Shown here: positions 37,091 through 47,822 of the stretch, piece by piece
Layout: the number at the start of each line of letters is the position of its first letter
Numbering within the stretch: the first letter of the stretch is position 1
Source: Inonotus obliquus
Lineage: Eukaryota; Basidiomycota; Agaricomycetes; Hymenochaetales; Hymenochaetaceae
Assembly (NCBI GenBank): GCA_032164295.1
Contig: JAJHTX010000005.1
Span: 1,488,001 to 1,552,000, forward strand
Direction of reading: 5' to 3'
Length of the DNA stretch: 64,000 nt
Translations under genes and position numbers: made by a program
Notes under the pieces: generated by a model
Databases searched by the model: none
Told to the model about the DNA's origin: nothing
What the model saw: only the letters and a program-made list of their open reading frames with translations

Positions 37091-38849
37091 CTACTGTGAT
37101 GAGCTTGGCTCTTGCACATTTAGATTGCACCAGTCGATAAGGCCATCCTTTCCGTACCGTGCCTCAAGCCAGTCGTTGGCTTTCTTGAAGTGCCCGTTAC
37201 CGAAGAAGCCCCTCGATGCACTGAGGGGCGAGGGATGCTGTACGATACGACGCGATAGACGGGCCGCGGATAGGTATCATGAAGGTCATCAACGATTAGA
37301 CAATATACCCGATAAGATGAAACACTAGAACCGCGTCACTCACCACACTCTTAAGAATCAGGTGTTTGTTCTGTAATTGATTAGACCATCGGGGAAAGTA
37401 CAATTGCGAGAAACGTTTAGCATGGGTTGTCCTGGTAAAGAACGGGAAAGGAAGTCCGGGCCCACCTTGTCAAGTTTCGCAACTCGCTTCTCGGCATCCT
37501 TACCCCAGCAGAGAAACACTATGCCACGGCCTACGCCGTTTGCTCCGCTCAGGTTTGCTCCGCCGTATTTGTCAACTACCTCTATGACCTTCTCGGTGAA
37601 AGTCTCCCAGCCTTTCCCCTTGTGAGAGTTCGCGGCGCCGCTGCGTACCGTTAGTGCTGAATTCAGAAGCAAAACACCCGAGTTTGCCCAGGCGGTGAGG
37701 TTCCTAAACGCCGAAATGCCGTTAGGCACGTAAGGGGATCAAACAGCTTGAAACTCAGGAAAGAAGATAAAGGCAACGTGTATAGCGATGGGAATGGTTC
37801 TCTGATAGGAGGGTTTAAAGTGAGAAGAATAGTAGCATAGGAAAACACGACGCGGACATAACTAGAGCCAAGTCTCTGGTGAGAGAACGTACCCGTGTTT
37901 CGGCGGAATAAATACTGGATATTCATTCTTGATCTCTTTGTAGATCTTCACGACGACAATTAAGTAAGACATTCCCGCTATATAAACGCAAATGCGCTCA
38001 CGTTGGCAAGCGAAGGTGGTAGTCTCTGTCCGTGGGGGACGGAGAAACATAAACCTATAAAGCAGAGAGGTCAATATCACCACGTTCCACAAATCTTATA
38101 CTCCTGATCTCACGACCTGAAGATTCGAAAGCTGATTGATATATTAAATCCAATACATACCGTGAGCCATGCCTGGGGTATGGTAGGGATCCTGCCCGAT
38201 AATGACGACCCTGACGCGGCCTAGAGGAGTCTTCGACCAGGCGTAGATGTTGTTTGCTATAACACCAAACGGTGGATCACAGGAAGCGACACACGAATCA
38301 GGGATACAGTCAAAAACTATTCATGTACATCTGCATGATGACGTACAGGCGGGGAAGATAGTCTTATTCGCGTCAGCGGGCCCTTTGACGCCCTCTGACC
38401 AAAGGAACTTTTTTAGTGCAATGAAATATGACTTCTTGATCTCATCACTGAGGACCTTCAGCCTGGCGCATATCTGATCAGCGGTGTAACAATGGAATAA
38501 GGATAAAGTGCACTCACCAACTCTTTCCCATCGTTTCGCACTCCAAATTTAATAGTTCCTTCTGTTCTTCTGTCAATGAGTCTTTGAAGGCCTGCATGGA
38601 GAAGGGGATGGCATTGAGAGCTTGCAAGCCAAGAGTGACGGGCTTCTTTGGAACAGAATTACTCTGATCGTTTGAGGAAGCATCAGTATGATAGAGCTTC
38701 TGTTTCTTCACTGTAGGCTCCTTCGACCTAGTTACTCCTGCCATTTCCACAAGAGTACGTTGCCGCTTTCCCGTCACGGTTGTAGAAGTTGACGTAGTCT
38801 TTACTTCTATGTCTTCAAGATATACAGCGGTCTCTTTCGTTCCAGACAT
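37091..38849 (-). CDS. UNG1: Uracil-DNA glycosylase, family 1
   Basis: Minus strand, several exons. After a variable N-terminus ([15 protein letters not shown], with the KRQR and KKQK basic patches) comes the catalytic domain. In order it has [20 protein letters not shown] with the catalytic Asp motif GQDPYH, then an [19 protein letters not shown] segment. [21 protein letters not shown] follows, and the last motif [20 protein letters not shown] with the DNA-intercalation loop HPSPL. It ends NVQEPSSSQ at 37091. It removes uracil from nuclear and mitochondrial DNA (family knowledge). The first in-frame ATG is at 38849; an open, presequence-like extension without ATG lies upstream (finding). Divergent with dolichol kinase. 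Confidence 0.94.
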
Positions 38850-39357
38850 AGTGGCTGATGTACGACGTGCTGAGAGCGCTAAAGAAGCGGACGAAAGGGC
38901 TGGAGCAGAGATAAACTTATCAACCAACGGAGAACGCGTCGAAAAGACGCGCCGGGCAGACTGCACCGTGGATTGAATGATGGGTGTCGGAACGTACGCG
39001 CCTTGGACGCGTTACATGGCTGATAATGTGACATGTCGCGCGTGGAAATGTAACGCTTGCTTAGGAAGGAAGTTACGCCGATCAGCTCGCGTGTCATAAT
39101 GATATTCGTCAAGGACGCTGACTAGCACAGTGAACACTTTCTTCCCTCCATTTCCGCAGCTGTCAGCGACAGCAGCCATATTCCACAAAACTGGGTCGCT
39201 CACGCTCATCACCGTCTCCTCCAGGAAGCGGCTCGGTCGATCTGCAAAGTAGGGCCACCAGAGTCACTCGGCGTCGACCTCCGCCACTCACCGGACTGAA
39301 AGCACAGACGAAGCCTGTACTTGATTGGAGTACGAGCTATCAGGCAGGGTCGTCTAG
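38850..39357. other. UNG/dolichol kinase divergent region
   Basis: 508 bp between the two divergent models. On the minus strand the UNG frame stays open to 39011 without an ATG. ACGCGT occurs at 38934-38939 and 39007-39012. On the plus strand the 5' end of dolichol kinase is unresolved. The promoter for both genes must be here, unless extra 5' exons extend into it. Confidence 0.45.
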
Positions 39358-42300
39358 GTGAGTCGACCTCCGTTTGCCAGAGATGCTGTCTTACAGACTG
39401 TTGTCGAGTATAGTTCTCAGTCTGGTGAGAGTTCAGGTTCAGACAGTGAAGATGGTTTACCTACTCGTCCAAGGAGTCAAGGCAATGGTGCAACAAACAT
39501 TGTTACGGCGAACATCAGTACGGCAAATGGAAGCCCGTCGCCCCTGCTGAAGTCCCAAGTCGAACCGGAACAGTTGATCGAGGCTAGTTCTCCTAGTCTT
39601 ATACCCCCCACAAACGGCGTACGCAGGTCGCGCTCCCCCGATGTTAAGAGGTTATCATTACATTCACAATCGCAACTCAATCGTCCGGCTTCTCCGAATA
39701 CCATGACTCGTACTAGAGCTTATTCTCAGCAACAACTCTATCGCTATCTTCTTCCAAACACATTTTGCATTACTCTTCCTTTCCCATGGGTGCGGCAGAG
39801 CGTTAAGGTATCTGGAGACGTGCGCAAAGCTGGAGAAAACATCGTACTACTGCTCTCCCTGTTGTATGGTATCTTGAAAACGTGGGACGACTCTGAGGAC
39901 GGCGATAATTGGATAGCATTTGGTAAGTCCTTTTGGTCATTGGCGCTGTGGATTCTGCTAAATCATGTGATAGAACTTTCAGGACTAATTATACTTTCAA
40001 TAATTTATCTCACTTGGACACATCTCTCGTATTTCTCCCTTCCGAAAGCGTTGCCCACCGAGCGATCCCCTTCTCGTTCACGCCATCGACGCCGATCGTC
40101 ATCCCCCCAAGTCAATAGGAAGGCAACGTCAATATTCAATGCCTTTCCTGTGCGAAAAGACGACTTTGGCTATGTCTGGATGACGGTTCCAAAGAACTAT
40201 AGGTACTTCATCCCACTGTTCGCCTTATTATACGCTAATGGTAGCGACTGCCAGAGACAGTACCGACGATGGTGTCCTCACTGCACTCCTGTTAGGCCCA
40301 CTGATTTCGACCGCTTGTCTATATAGTGCCAGGCAGGCATTACACAACGGCACCCTTTCGACTAGCTACCTTCCCGATTCTTGGCTCATTGAAGCACCTG
40401 TAATACTGCGCCGACCCAACGCATGGAATGCTGTAGTATCAATCCACCGTGCTCGTCACGCTCTGGTGCAGCTTTCCAGCCTCACATCATCTATTTTTCT
40501 TGTCCATCTCTTTGCATCGCGGATGTACGAAGGTTATCATCGGTCTCTCAAAACTGTCCCTGTTTCCGAGCGAGCAAGTGTGCCCCGTAGCGGATGGCTG
40601 AGAATAAGATTATACACCGCATTCTCGACTGTGACGTCCCTTGCCACGCTCGGTGTTAAATTTGCATTCGTACACTTGGACGTAGGGATATGGAGTGGTA
40701 TGTCTTGTCGCGATCTTATGGGCCAGACCAGCTCACTCGGATACTTAAAGACCTGTCGTATCTTGACGTTGTAACCGTATCCATCTTCTACCAGTTCAGT
40801 CTGTATATGGCGATTCGCCTCGCTCACCATAGTTTCACCCTTGGTGAGCTCGGTTTTGTGTCTTTCGGTGCCGCCATCTTGTTCATGGAAAGCATGCATG
40901 TCACAATTGCAAGAGTGAGATTTACGTGCATTTTTTTATGGACACGACTAACTTCTTCACAGATATGGCCAGTGACTACCTTGTACATCAAGACATTTCG
41001 CCTGCCAACTCCGCTCCTTATCTTCCAGCTGGCTCTTATTCCCGGTTCTATTTTAGTCGGTGTTCTTCTCGCTCCGCTCCTGTACCTTTCACGGCATATT
41101 GCACAGCGTCCGTTGCGAAAACTTCGTTTTCCAGAGGAGAAACAGATTCATCGCCGATTCCTAGCCTTGGGGTTTTACTTAGGAGCCGCTCTAATCACTG
41201 GCGGCCTTATTGGTATGTGGACACGTTGGTGCCTTGGAGGACGTGATCCCTGGGTGTGGACCGTCCGATGGATTCTCCAAGGTAAAAGGCGATGGTCGCG
41301 ACCTGTTCTCCTTTCGTACTGGGGCATACTTGCCGCTGCCAGTGTAGCAGGATGGGGTAGGAGGCTTTCCCGCTCGCGAAAGTATAGACACACGACTGCA
41401 TTACAACCATCAGTTGCATTGGGTACTGAGAGTGGGGGAAACAACGTGCATCCATCGTCTTCTATCGGTGCAACTTCTACCCCTACGGGCGGAACTGTTA
41501 ACCAGCACGATTCGACTTTCGGAAACAATAACCCAACTCAAAGTTTTGGAGGTCCTCATAATCTTGTACCTATCCTCCCTAATGGTGGTAATGTTTCGGT
41601 TTCGGCGGTTGCGACAGATCTATTGGACGCGGCAGATAAACGAATGCCAACATTGGGACTGAACGCTCGGAGAAAATTTTTCCATGCTTTAGCGGTGATC
41701 ATGTTTGTTCCCGGGATTGCTATAGACGTAAGTCGCAGAGTTGTCATTATGTGCAGCATGGTGCTCATGATCGTACAGCCTGCTTTCACGCATCTCTCTT
41801 TTAGCGTCGCCTTTGCCGTCTTCACGTTTGCGGAGTACATGAGATACTTCGCCTTGTACCCATTTGGTGCAGCCATCCATGTGTTCCTGACGGAATTCAT
41901 CGATGACAAAGATAGTGGAACTGCGACATTGAGTCATTTCTATTTGCTGACAGGTTGTGCGAGCACGGTTTGGCTGGAGGAGTATGTTGGTATCTCACTC
42001 AGCGTTGAGCAGATTCTGATTTGTTTATTCAGTCAGTCGAAGTTGCTTGGCTTCACTGGAGTCCTTATCTTGGGTGTGGGAGATGCGATGGTTAGTATTC
42101 GACATCTGACTTTCTCCACTTGGTGTCTCACAGTCATTGCAGGCTTCTGTGATTGGCAGACGATTTGGCCGAACTCGTTGGTCTGTGACATCCGCTAAAA
42201 CAATTGAAGGAAGTACCGCATTCCTGGGGTCTGTTGTTGTTTCTGCGTGGCTCCTTCGGCTTTGCGGAATCGTCGAGCCTTTCAACACGGCTCGATATGC

Positions 42301-42409
42301 AATTGTTGTTTCTATTGCAGCGGTCCTAGAGGCGCTTTCCCTACAGAACGACAATTTGACGTTGCCATGGTATACTTGGAGTATGCAGATACTACTCGGC
42401 ATTAGTTAG
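39358..42409 (+). CDS. SEC59: Dolichol kinase (Sec59/DOLK)
   Basis: Large multi-pass membrane protein read over several exons. After a serine-rich cytosolic N-terminus come many hydrophobic segments (for example LWILLNHVIELSGLIILSI, ALIPGSILVGVLLAPLLYL). The catalytic C-terminal half has NARRKFFHALAVIMFVPGI, HLSFSVAFAVFTFAEYMRYF and the CTP-binding signature GDAMASVIGRRFGRTRW followed by KTIEGS. It ends YTWSMQILLGIS at 42409. The enzyme phosphorylates dolichol with CTP at the ER for N-glycosylation and GPI anchors (family knowledge). No ATG opens the first visible exon: at 39358 the frame reads GTG just after an in-frame TAG, and TAG|GTGAGT looks like a splice acceptor. An upstream exon with the start is therefore expected but not identified. 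Confidence 0.88.
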
Positions 42410-42629
42410 GGCTTTTTAAAATTTTGATTAACTCGTGTACTACAGCCACTATTCTGATGTATTAGGTTATTGCCATTCCCTATTCTGACACAATCGAAGT
42501 CTAGCCTCCTGAATCGTTGTGAGTCGACCGAAACTCTCTTTCCGAACTCTTTCATTGTTATTTACTTATTCCCTTTTACAGACTACATAAACTCAATAGA
42601 ACAAGAAGATATCTCAGTCCTGGTCCTAC

Positions 42630-43304
42630 ATGGTATCCCTGATTCCCTTACAGACTACCGCGTCTGGAAAACCGCGTCTGGAAAACTTTTTGCGAAGAGT
42701 TGCTATCTTTAAGGCACTGGAGTACAAAGCGCCTGCACGCGAGTCCATTGTTTGTCGAGCGCCTATCACCCTTCACGATGCGAAACTGTCAGTATTTCTC
42801 CGGAGCATTCGGCTTTCGAGCCTTTCTCGGGTGCCTTACATCATTCGACTGATTTTCCGACTCTATCTGACATTGAACATGCGCGATGCATTGACGGCTG
42901 TTCATTTGCAGGTTCGTAAAGCGGCTCGGGCGATTGATTCAGCTATACTTGTGTGGATTCATATGTCAAAGAGTATCCATACCAAGACAACAGACAAATG
43001 GTGCACCGAGCACAGGAATAGCATCAGGATTGCTGCTTTCCATCCCGTTTCCGGCTTGGCGAATATATCACTGTATCAGTACGCGGGGATAATTTGTTCT
43101 GATTTTCTCTACTTTTTCTCGTTCTGCACGGAAGTAATGGCACTTGACAAAGGTTTGCCTCGTTGCAAGGCTGACAGCACCAGATTGTCTCGCCTTTGGC
43201 CACGGGATAGCTACTATGTGGTTGGCGCCGCGAACTGGCTCGAAGGAGGTAGTTGCTTCCCTCCTGCCGCGGGAGCATCGGTGATTGATTGCCGTGGTGA
43301 GTGA
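42630..43304 (+). CDS. Open reading frame of 224 codons, unknown
   Basis: A single uninterrupted frame from an ATG at 42630 to a TGA, ending VIDCRGE. Composition is basic with several hydrophobic runs (YIIRLIFRLYLTLNM, ICSDFLYFFSFCTEVM). I recognise no domain. It lies in a stretch of otherwise non-coding DNA, lacks introns unlike its neighbours, and has no obvious promoter, so it may be chance or a relic. Confidence 0.2.
   Translation: MVSLIPLQTTASGKPRLENFLRRVAIFKALEYKAPARESIVCRAPITLHDAKLSVFLRSIRLSSLSRVPYIIRLIFRLYLTLNMRDALTAVHLQVRKAARAIDSAILVWIHMSKSIHTKTTDKWCTEHRNSIRIAAFHPVSGLANISLYQYAGIICSDFLYFFSFCTEVMALDKGLPRCKADSTRLSRLWPRDSYYVVGAANWLEGGSCFPPAAGASVIDCRGE
42657..42684. repeat. Perfect 14-bp tandem duplication
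   Basis: ACCGCGTCTGGAAA is present twice head to tail (42657-42670 and 42671-42684). It lies inside the 224-codon frame and would shift the frame there if recent, since 14 is not a multiple of 3. Confidence 0.85.
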
Positions 43305-45519
43305 TAAGCCACTAACACTTTGTCCGAGTCTGTGATCGGCAAAGGGGAACAGCACGCTTTCACGCCAGCGAGTCAGCGTACGATGAGGCGCCGGCGGGGC
43401 TTACATCTAAGATACCTTGATCGCGGATGAGAAAAACAAGATACCTGAATTACATAGTCAAATAGCAAGCAATGAAGCTCATACCGTCTACATGTACATA
43501 GCCTTCAGACTATTGTTCAAGTTGTGCTAGTCATTCCTGGATGCAGATTCTGTTTTAGATGCTCCGATCACCCCGTCAAACGCTTCTATCGAGTTCCGGT
43601 TCGGCCCGCCAGACTTTAAGGTCAGGGAACACCAGATTTCGTGGCCCATCCGATCCGATGACTCCCTTCTTTGTCTTCCATGCGTGAAAAACCTCTTGGA
43701 AGTAGCTCACTCCGATTTTGACGGTGCAAGTACTGTTCTTCAATGCATTGGAGTCTCGTCGATTCGCAATTCAGTTTAACTACATAGCAAGAAGACAGAC
43801 GGGCGTGGTGAACACTCCGTATTACGGGTGATAGCTTGAGGTGTGTTGGACACAGCTGGTTTCATACAAGCAATATTGATGATAAACCCAGACACGGCAC
43901 TTCACGACAGATCAAATCAGGACCACCATCAACGGTCGATCACCATGTCTCGGCCGAGAATCCGAGCTTGATTCAGCCATTCATAGCAGTGTATAACATT
44001 ACAGTAAGAAGTTCTTTTGTCAATCGAAGGCATGTTGTCGACCATGGAGCGCTACAGTCCGATTCATGCAGGAGATTGAATTGCGGTAGATGCTTCTTGC
44101 AGGAGATTTAATCAAGCCGGTCGCCAACTTATCTGCTACAATGCTACATCAAAGCGAACATGTCGCTAGAAAAACTTATCCCGCAGGACATATCCGCTTA
44201 ATGGATTTCTGCAACTGGAATGAGGATATTCAGGTAAGTTGCCATCTCCCATGGTAGGCAGAACCAAATTGCAATGGACCGGCGAGAACAATAAGCATGT
44301 TTCATTTACAAGCGATGAGCTTATAGTCCATACCTGCCTCATTTTCTCCCCGTATTTTCGTGCATGATGATTAATTGAGCATGCACGCGCTATTGAGTTG
44401 TGAAATTACAAGGTGTCGCATATGTTGTTTTCCATTGTGGTAGCGATCGATAGATCGTGCTAACGTCTGGGTGTATTTCAAAGGGCTAGTCTTTGATCTG
44501 GCAGAATGCAAGAGTCGGTAAAGACACTGAATAACAGATGCTGTACTGGTCTTTGTTATGATAATTCCGAGTATTTTGAAAATAAAACGGATTTAAAAGG
44601 TGGCTTGGATATAGCCGAAAGTAGTATCGGGCAGAGCCGGGATGCTTGTCATGTGGCCAAATGCTTTGCCTTTCTTTTCTTTCTACAACTCAGGCAATGG
44701 CTTGCTTGACACGATGGCATACGGGCTCAACGAGGACCCGATCCTATATTCACAATGCATGTCCACCGAGATCGGGACAGGTTTGCGGGTGCTCACGATG
44801 GGTTATCTGTTATCAAGTACTTGGGAAAAATTAGCGTCTCCGAGACCAGTAGCGGCTAACCCGAATTTCTCCTCGCCGGTAACCGAGGTGAATGAGGTAC
44901 CTGGCGGGAATGCATCGGGAGGCGCTGGAGTACGATTGGAACGATTGGAGGATGATCGGATTCTCTCTTCTTGGCTCCGGTAATTACGGAAGATAGATTT
45001 ATAGTAACCCGGGCGAGCTGAAGACCACACCTAGTCAATCCTTGTTCACCGATGATCACTAACTTCAATCAGGACAACAGCTCATCAGCCCAGACACAGT
45101 CATCGTGATCGCTAGAGCTCGGCTGCGCCTCATTGTACATTCTGAGCCATATGCTGTTCGCATGAACACGGAACATTTGTCACACATTCAAATCCGAGGC
45201 TCCCGGATACCGACGGTTCCCTACCACTGCAGTCCTCGGATTCGTCTTGTAATCATTCATCTGGCCACAGATCATCCCGGATTTCCAATTCGATCAGGAC
45301 CACCATAATGCATTTGTCAGCGACGGCTAAATCTCCGTTGGCTATACCGTCTCCCGATCCCTTTACGCGTCTTCGGATGTCATCGCATTCTCTGTGAAAC
45401 CTTCCGTTAACGCCTATTCGTCTGCGTCTCCGTGCTCGGAGTGTGAGATTCTCTGACCGCAGCTGTGCTATCCCGGTGCTGAAATCAAGTTTGAATGAAT
45501 AATTCCCCGCCAGCAGTCG

Positions 45520-45527
45520 TGACGTCA
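45520..45527. promoter_or_regulatory. CRE/ATF-type palindrome before the terpene synthase
   Basis: TGACGTCA, the full palindromic site for CREB/ATF-type bZIP proteins, lies 11 bases before the TATA box and 124 bases before the terpene synthase start. Binding is inferred. Confidence 0.45.
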
Positions 45528-45538
45528 AGCATCGTAGG

Positions 45539-45544
45539 TATAAA
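45539..45544 (+). promoter_or_regulatory. TATA box of the terpene synthase gene
   Basis: TATAAA, followed by G-rich bases, lies 107 bases before the ATG at 45651, with a CT-rich leader between them (45590-45625). Confidence 0.55.
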
Positions 45545-45650
45545 GGACTGCAGATTTTACGAATGTTTTCTGCATCCAAAACCAGCTCCTCCAACTCAAT
45601 CTCCTCTCCTCTAACTCTCTCTGAGCCAGACAATCAGTTCGACGCCTGCC

Positions 45651-46845
45651 ATGCCAGCCAAATCTACTCACTCTGGAACTTCCTTCAAACTCCCAGACTT
45701 CGTCTCTATGACAAAATTAACTCCCTCCGTCAAGAGAGATTTCAAACGCGCAGGCGCAGAATCACTCTCGTGGTTCGACAGCTTTGGTGTTCTCTCCCCC
45801 CAAAAGCGCGAGATATTCATCAAGTCGGACGCCGACTTGCTCGTCGCGTATACCTACCCCTACGCAGGCGATGACGAATACCGCACGTGCCTGGATTTCA
45901 TCAGCCTCCTGTTCGCTTTGGACGAGATTACGGACGATCAGAACGCCGCCGGTGCACGCAAGACTATGGACTCTTTCCTTCGGACTCTCGACGGAGGCGA
46001 CTGTGATGGTTCTATCATTTCCCGCATGACAGCAAGGTCAGTCCGTTCACACTTCGCGTAGTTATGTATATTCAGCTGACGTCTCTGACTTGCAGCTTTC
46101 GGTCGCGTCTGTTACTCAAAATTGGTCCCCGATCAATGCGCCGACTAGTCCAAGCTTGCAGCTCATATATTGATGCTGTATGTCAAGAGGCTGCTTTGCG
46201 CGAGCGAGGGGAAGTCTTGGGTCTCGAAGAGTACCGTATCCTTCGCCGAGAGAACATAGCACTCCGTCTATGCTTCAGCCTTTTCGAGTATTGCTTTGGT
46301 TTTGACCTTCCAGACGAGGTAAGCTTATATCCCTGTAATCACAAGAAAGTGCATTTACCCACCTGATTTGTTTCATGTTCTAAGGTATTTGATGACCCTA
46401 CATTTGAACGCATGTTCTTCGGCGCAGTTGACATGATTGCCCTCTGCAACGTGAGTAAAAAAAAATCCCTTATCATGCATATGTTGAAACTCAAATTGGA
46501 ATGCAGGACCTCTATTCTTACAACATGGAACAAGCACGGGAAGGTCACTCCTGCTCAAACATCGTCACTGTCATCATGAAGGAGAAATCCCTGTCATTAC
46601 AAGAGACAGTAGACTTCGTTGGTGCCGAGTTCGAGGTGCTTTTATACGAATTCGCTGAAGACAAGAACACCCTCCGTTCTTTCGGAAAAGAAACAGACGA
46701 AAACGTTAGGCGCTTCATCAGCGCACTCGAGACTTGGATCATCGGAAACATCTGCTGGAGTTTCTCAACCCGTCGATACTTCGGACGAGAACACGAGCAA
46801 ATTCGCAAGACGCTCGTTGTCAAGCTCGCAGACAGGATACAGTAA
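45651..46845 (+). CDS. Sesquiterpene synthase (class I terpene cyclase)
   Basis: Four exons with clear GT-AG introns (after TAAG-type boundaries near 46036, 46320 and 46451) give about 340 residues. The aspartate-rich metal motif is ALDEITDDQ near residue 100. The NSE motif is NDLYSYNMEQAREGH, giving N-D-x-x-S-x-x-x-E. The C-terminal W-S-x-x-x-RRYFG segment carries the conserved RY pair. These are the hallmarks of basidiomycete sesquiterpene synthases of the Cop/Omp kind. The product (for example a protoilludene- or cadinane-type skeleton) cannot be read from sequence. It uses farnesyl diphosphate in the cytosol. No P450 or other tailoring gene is visible beside it, but a mevalonate kinase domain lies 1 kb downstream on the opposite strand. 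Confidence 0.93.
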
Positions 46846-47822
46846 CTCCCTTGATAAGCGCCGGATTCCCTTCTCAGTTCGCCAGGAACGCAGTTTTTCT
46901 TGCTTATCGTTATTTCTTGACGAGTAAATTATCCATTATTTTCCTTGAACCGAAAACTTTATTGCTCTACATTTCTTGTCCACATCAGCTAGTCGATTGC
47001 GACTACATTCTATGTTATCTCCTCTTTATTTCTTGTTTATGTTTCGCCTCATTTCGGATTATTAAAAGTAAATATTTATAGCCTACGGTACTTGATAAAA
47101 ATATATAGTATTCTTCTCTATATGTCCATCTCCAAGAAGAGCACCGGTCGAAGTACATTCATCAGTCGATCAAAAATGCTGATCCGATATGCCAAATGCA
47201 TAAACCAATAGCCTCTCAAGCAATTCGGTCTCGGCCACAGGTCGCAATGCAGGTGCCGTGATCGGGGAGCAAAAAAAAAGACGCTCAAACAACCGGACAA
47301 CCCCTTCCCTTCATGTGTCCGAGTCCATGACTCATGAGTTACCGGAAGGTACTATGCATATGCATAATTCGATGCCTTGATGAAGACGAAACCACCGACT
47401 TTGATGCCCCGACTCCCACCACCATCAACAATTTTACCAGCCAACCGAGGAGCATTGCCTTGGAACCGGCTATTCAAACAAGGAAGTGGAAAAAAAAGGT
47501 CATTTTCCTGGAATGACGGGATTAAGGAAAAAAGGGGATTTTAGGAACGGAGTGAGTAGAGGGACTAAATCGTTACCTTGTGTTTCAATGTGCTCTGCCT
47601 CTTCTGTGGAACTCTCGAATACAGATGAATCTGAGTCTGGAACTAGTCTGGGCGCAATTTGTAATAATACTGAAAGATTTCATATCATATGCAAGGAGGC
47701 TCTGCTCTGCTATACATAACCACGGAAAACATTACATCAATATCGTGAGAATACTCTTATTGTTAGATTGAGTAAAAACATCCTAATTTTCAATTCGTTA
47801 CTTTCTCAAAGGTGTACTATTC
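46846..47822. other. Convergent intergenic region
   Basis: AT-rich 3' flanks of the terpene synthase and the mevalonate kinase domain gene. Only short frames are found. A run of A (47270-47280) and other short homopolymers are present. Confidence 0.45.

Larger units (their letters stand above)
42410..45519. other. Large region with no confidently recognised gene
   Basis: About 3.1 kb between dolichol kinase and the terpene synthase. It holds one 224-codon frame (listed separately), a 14-bp tandem repeat, and a 113-codon frame at 44642-44983 without similarity. No domain, LTR or inverted repeat is obvious. It may be decayed sequence. Confidence 0.4.

Noticed and set aside
44642..44983. 113-codon open frame
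   Set aside because: No domain, no intron structure and no promoter; it is of the size expected by chance in a 3-kb gap.
45651..46845. Full terpene biosynthetic gene cluster
   Set aside because: No P450, oxidoreductase, transporter or transferase adjoins the synthase; only the isoprenoid neighbours are reported.
47118..47300. Short minus-strand frame in the gap downstream of the terpene synthase
   Set aside because: Sixty codons, low complexity, no similarity and no splice partners.
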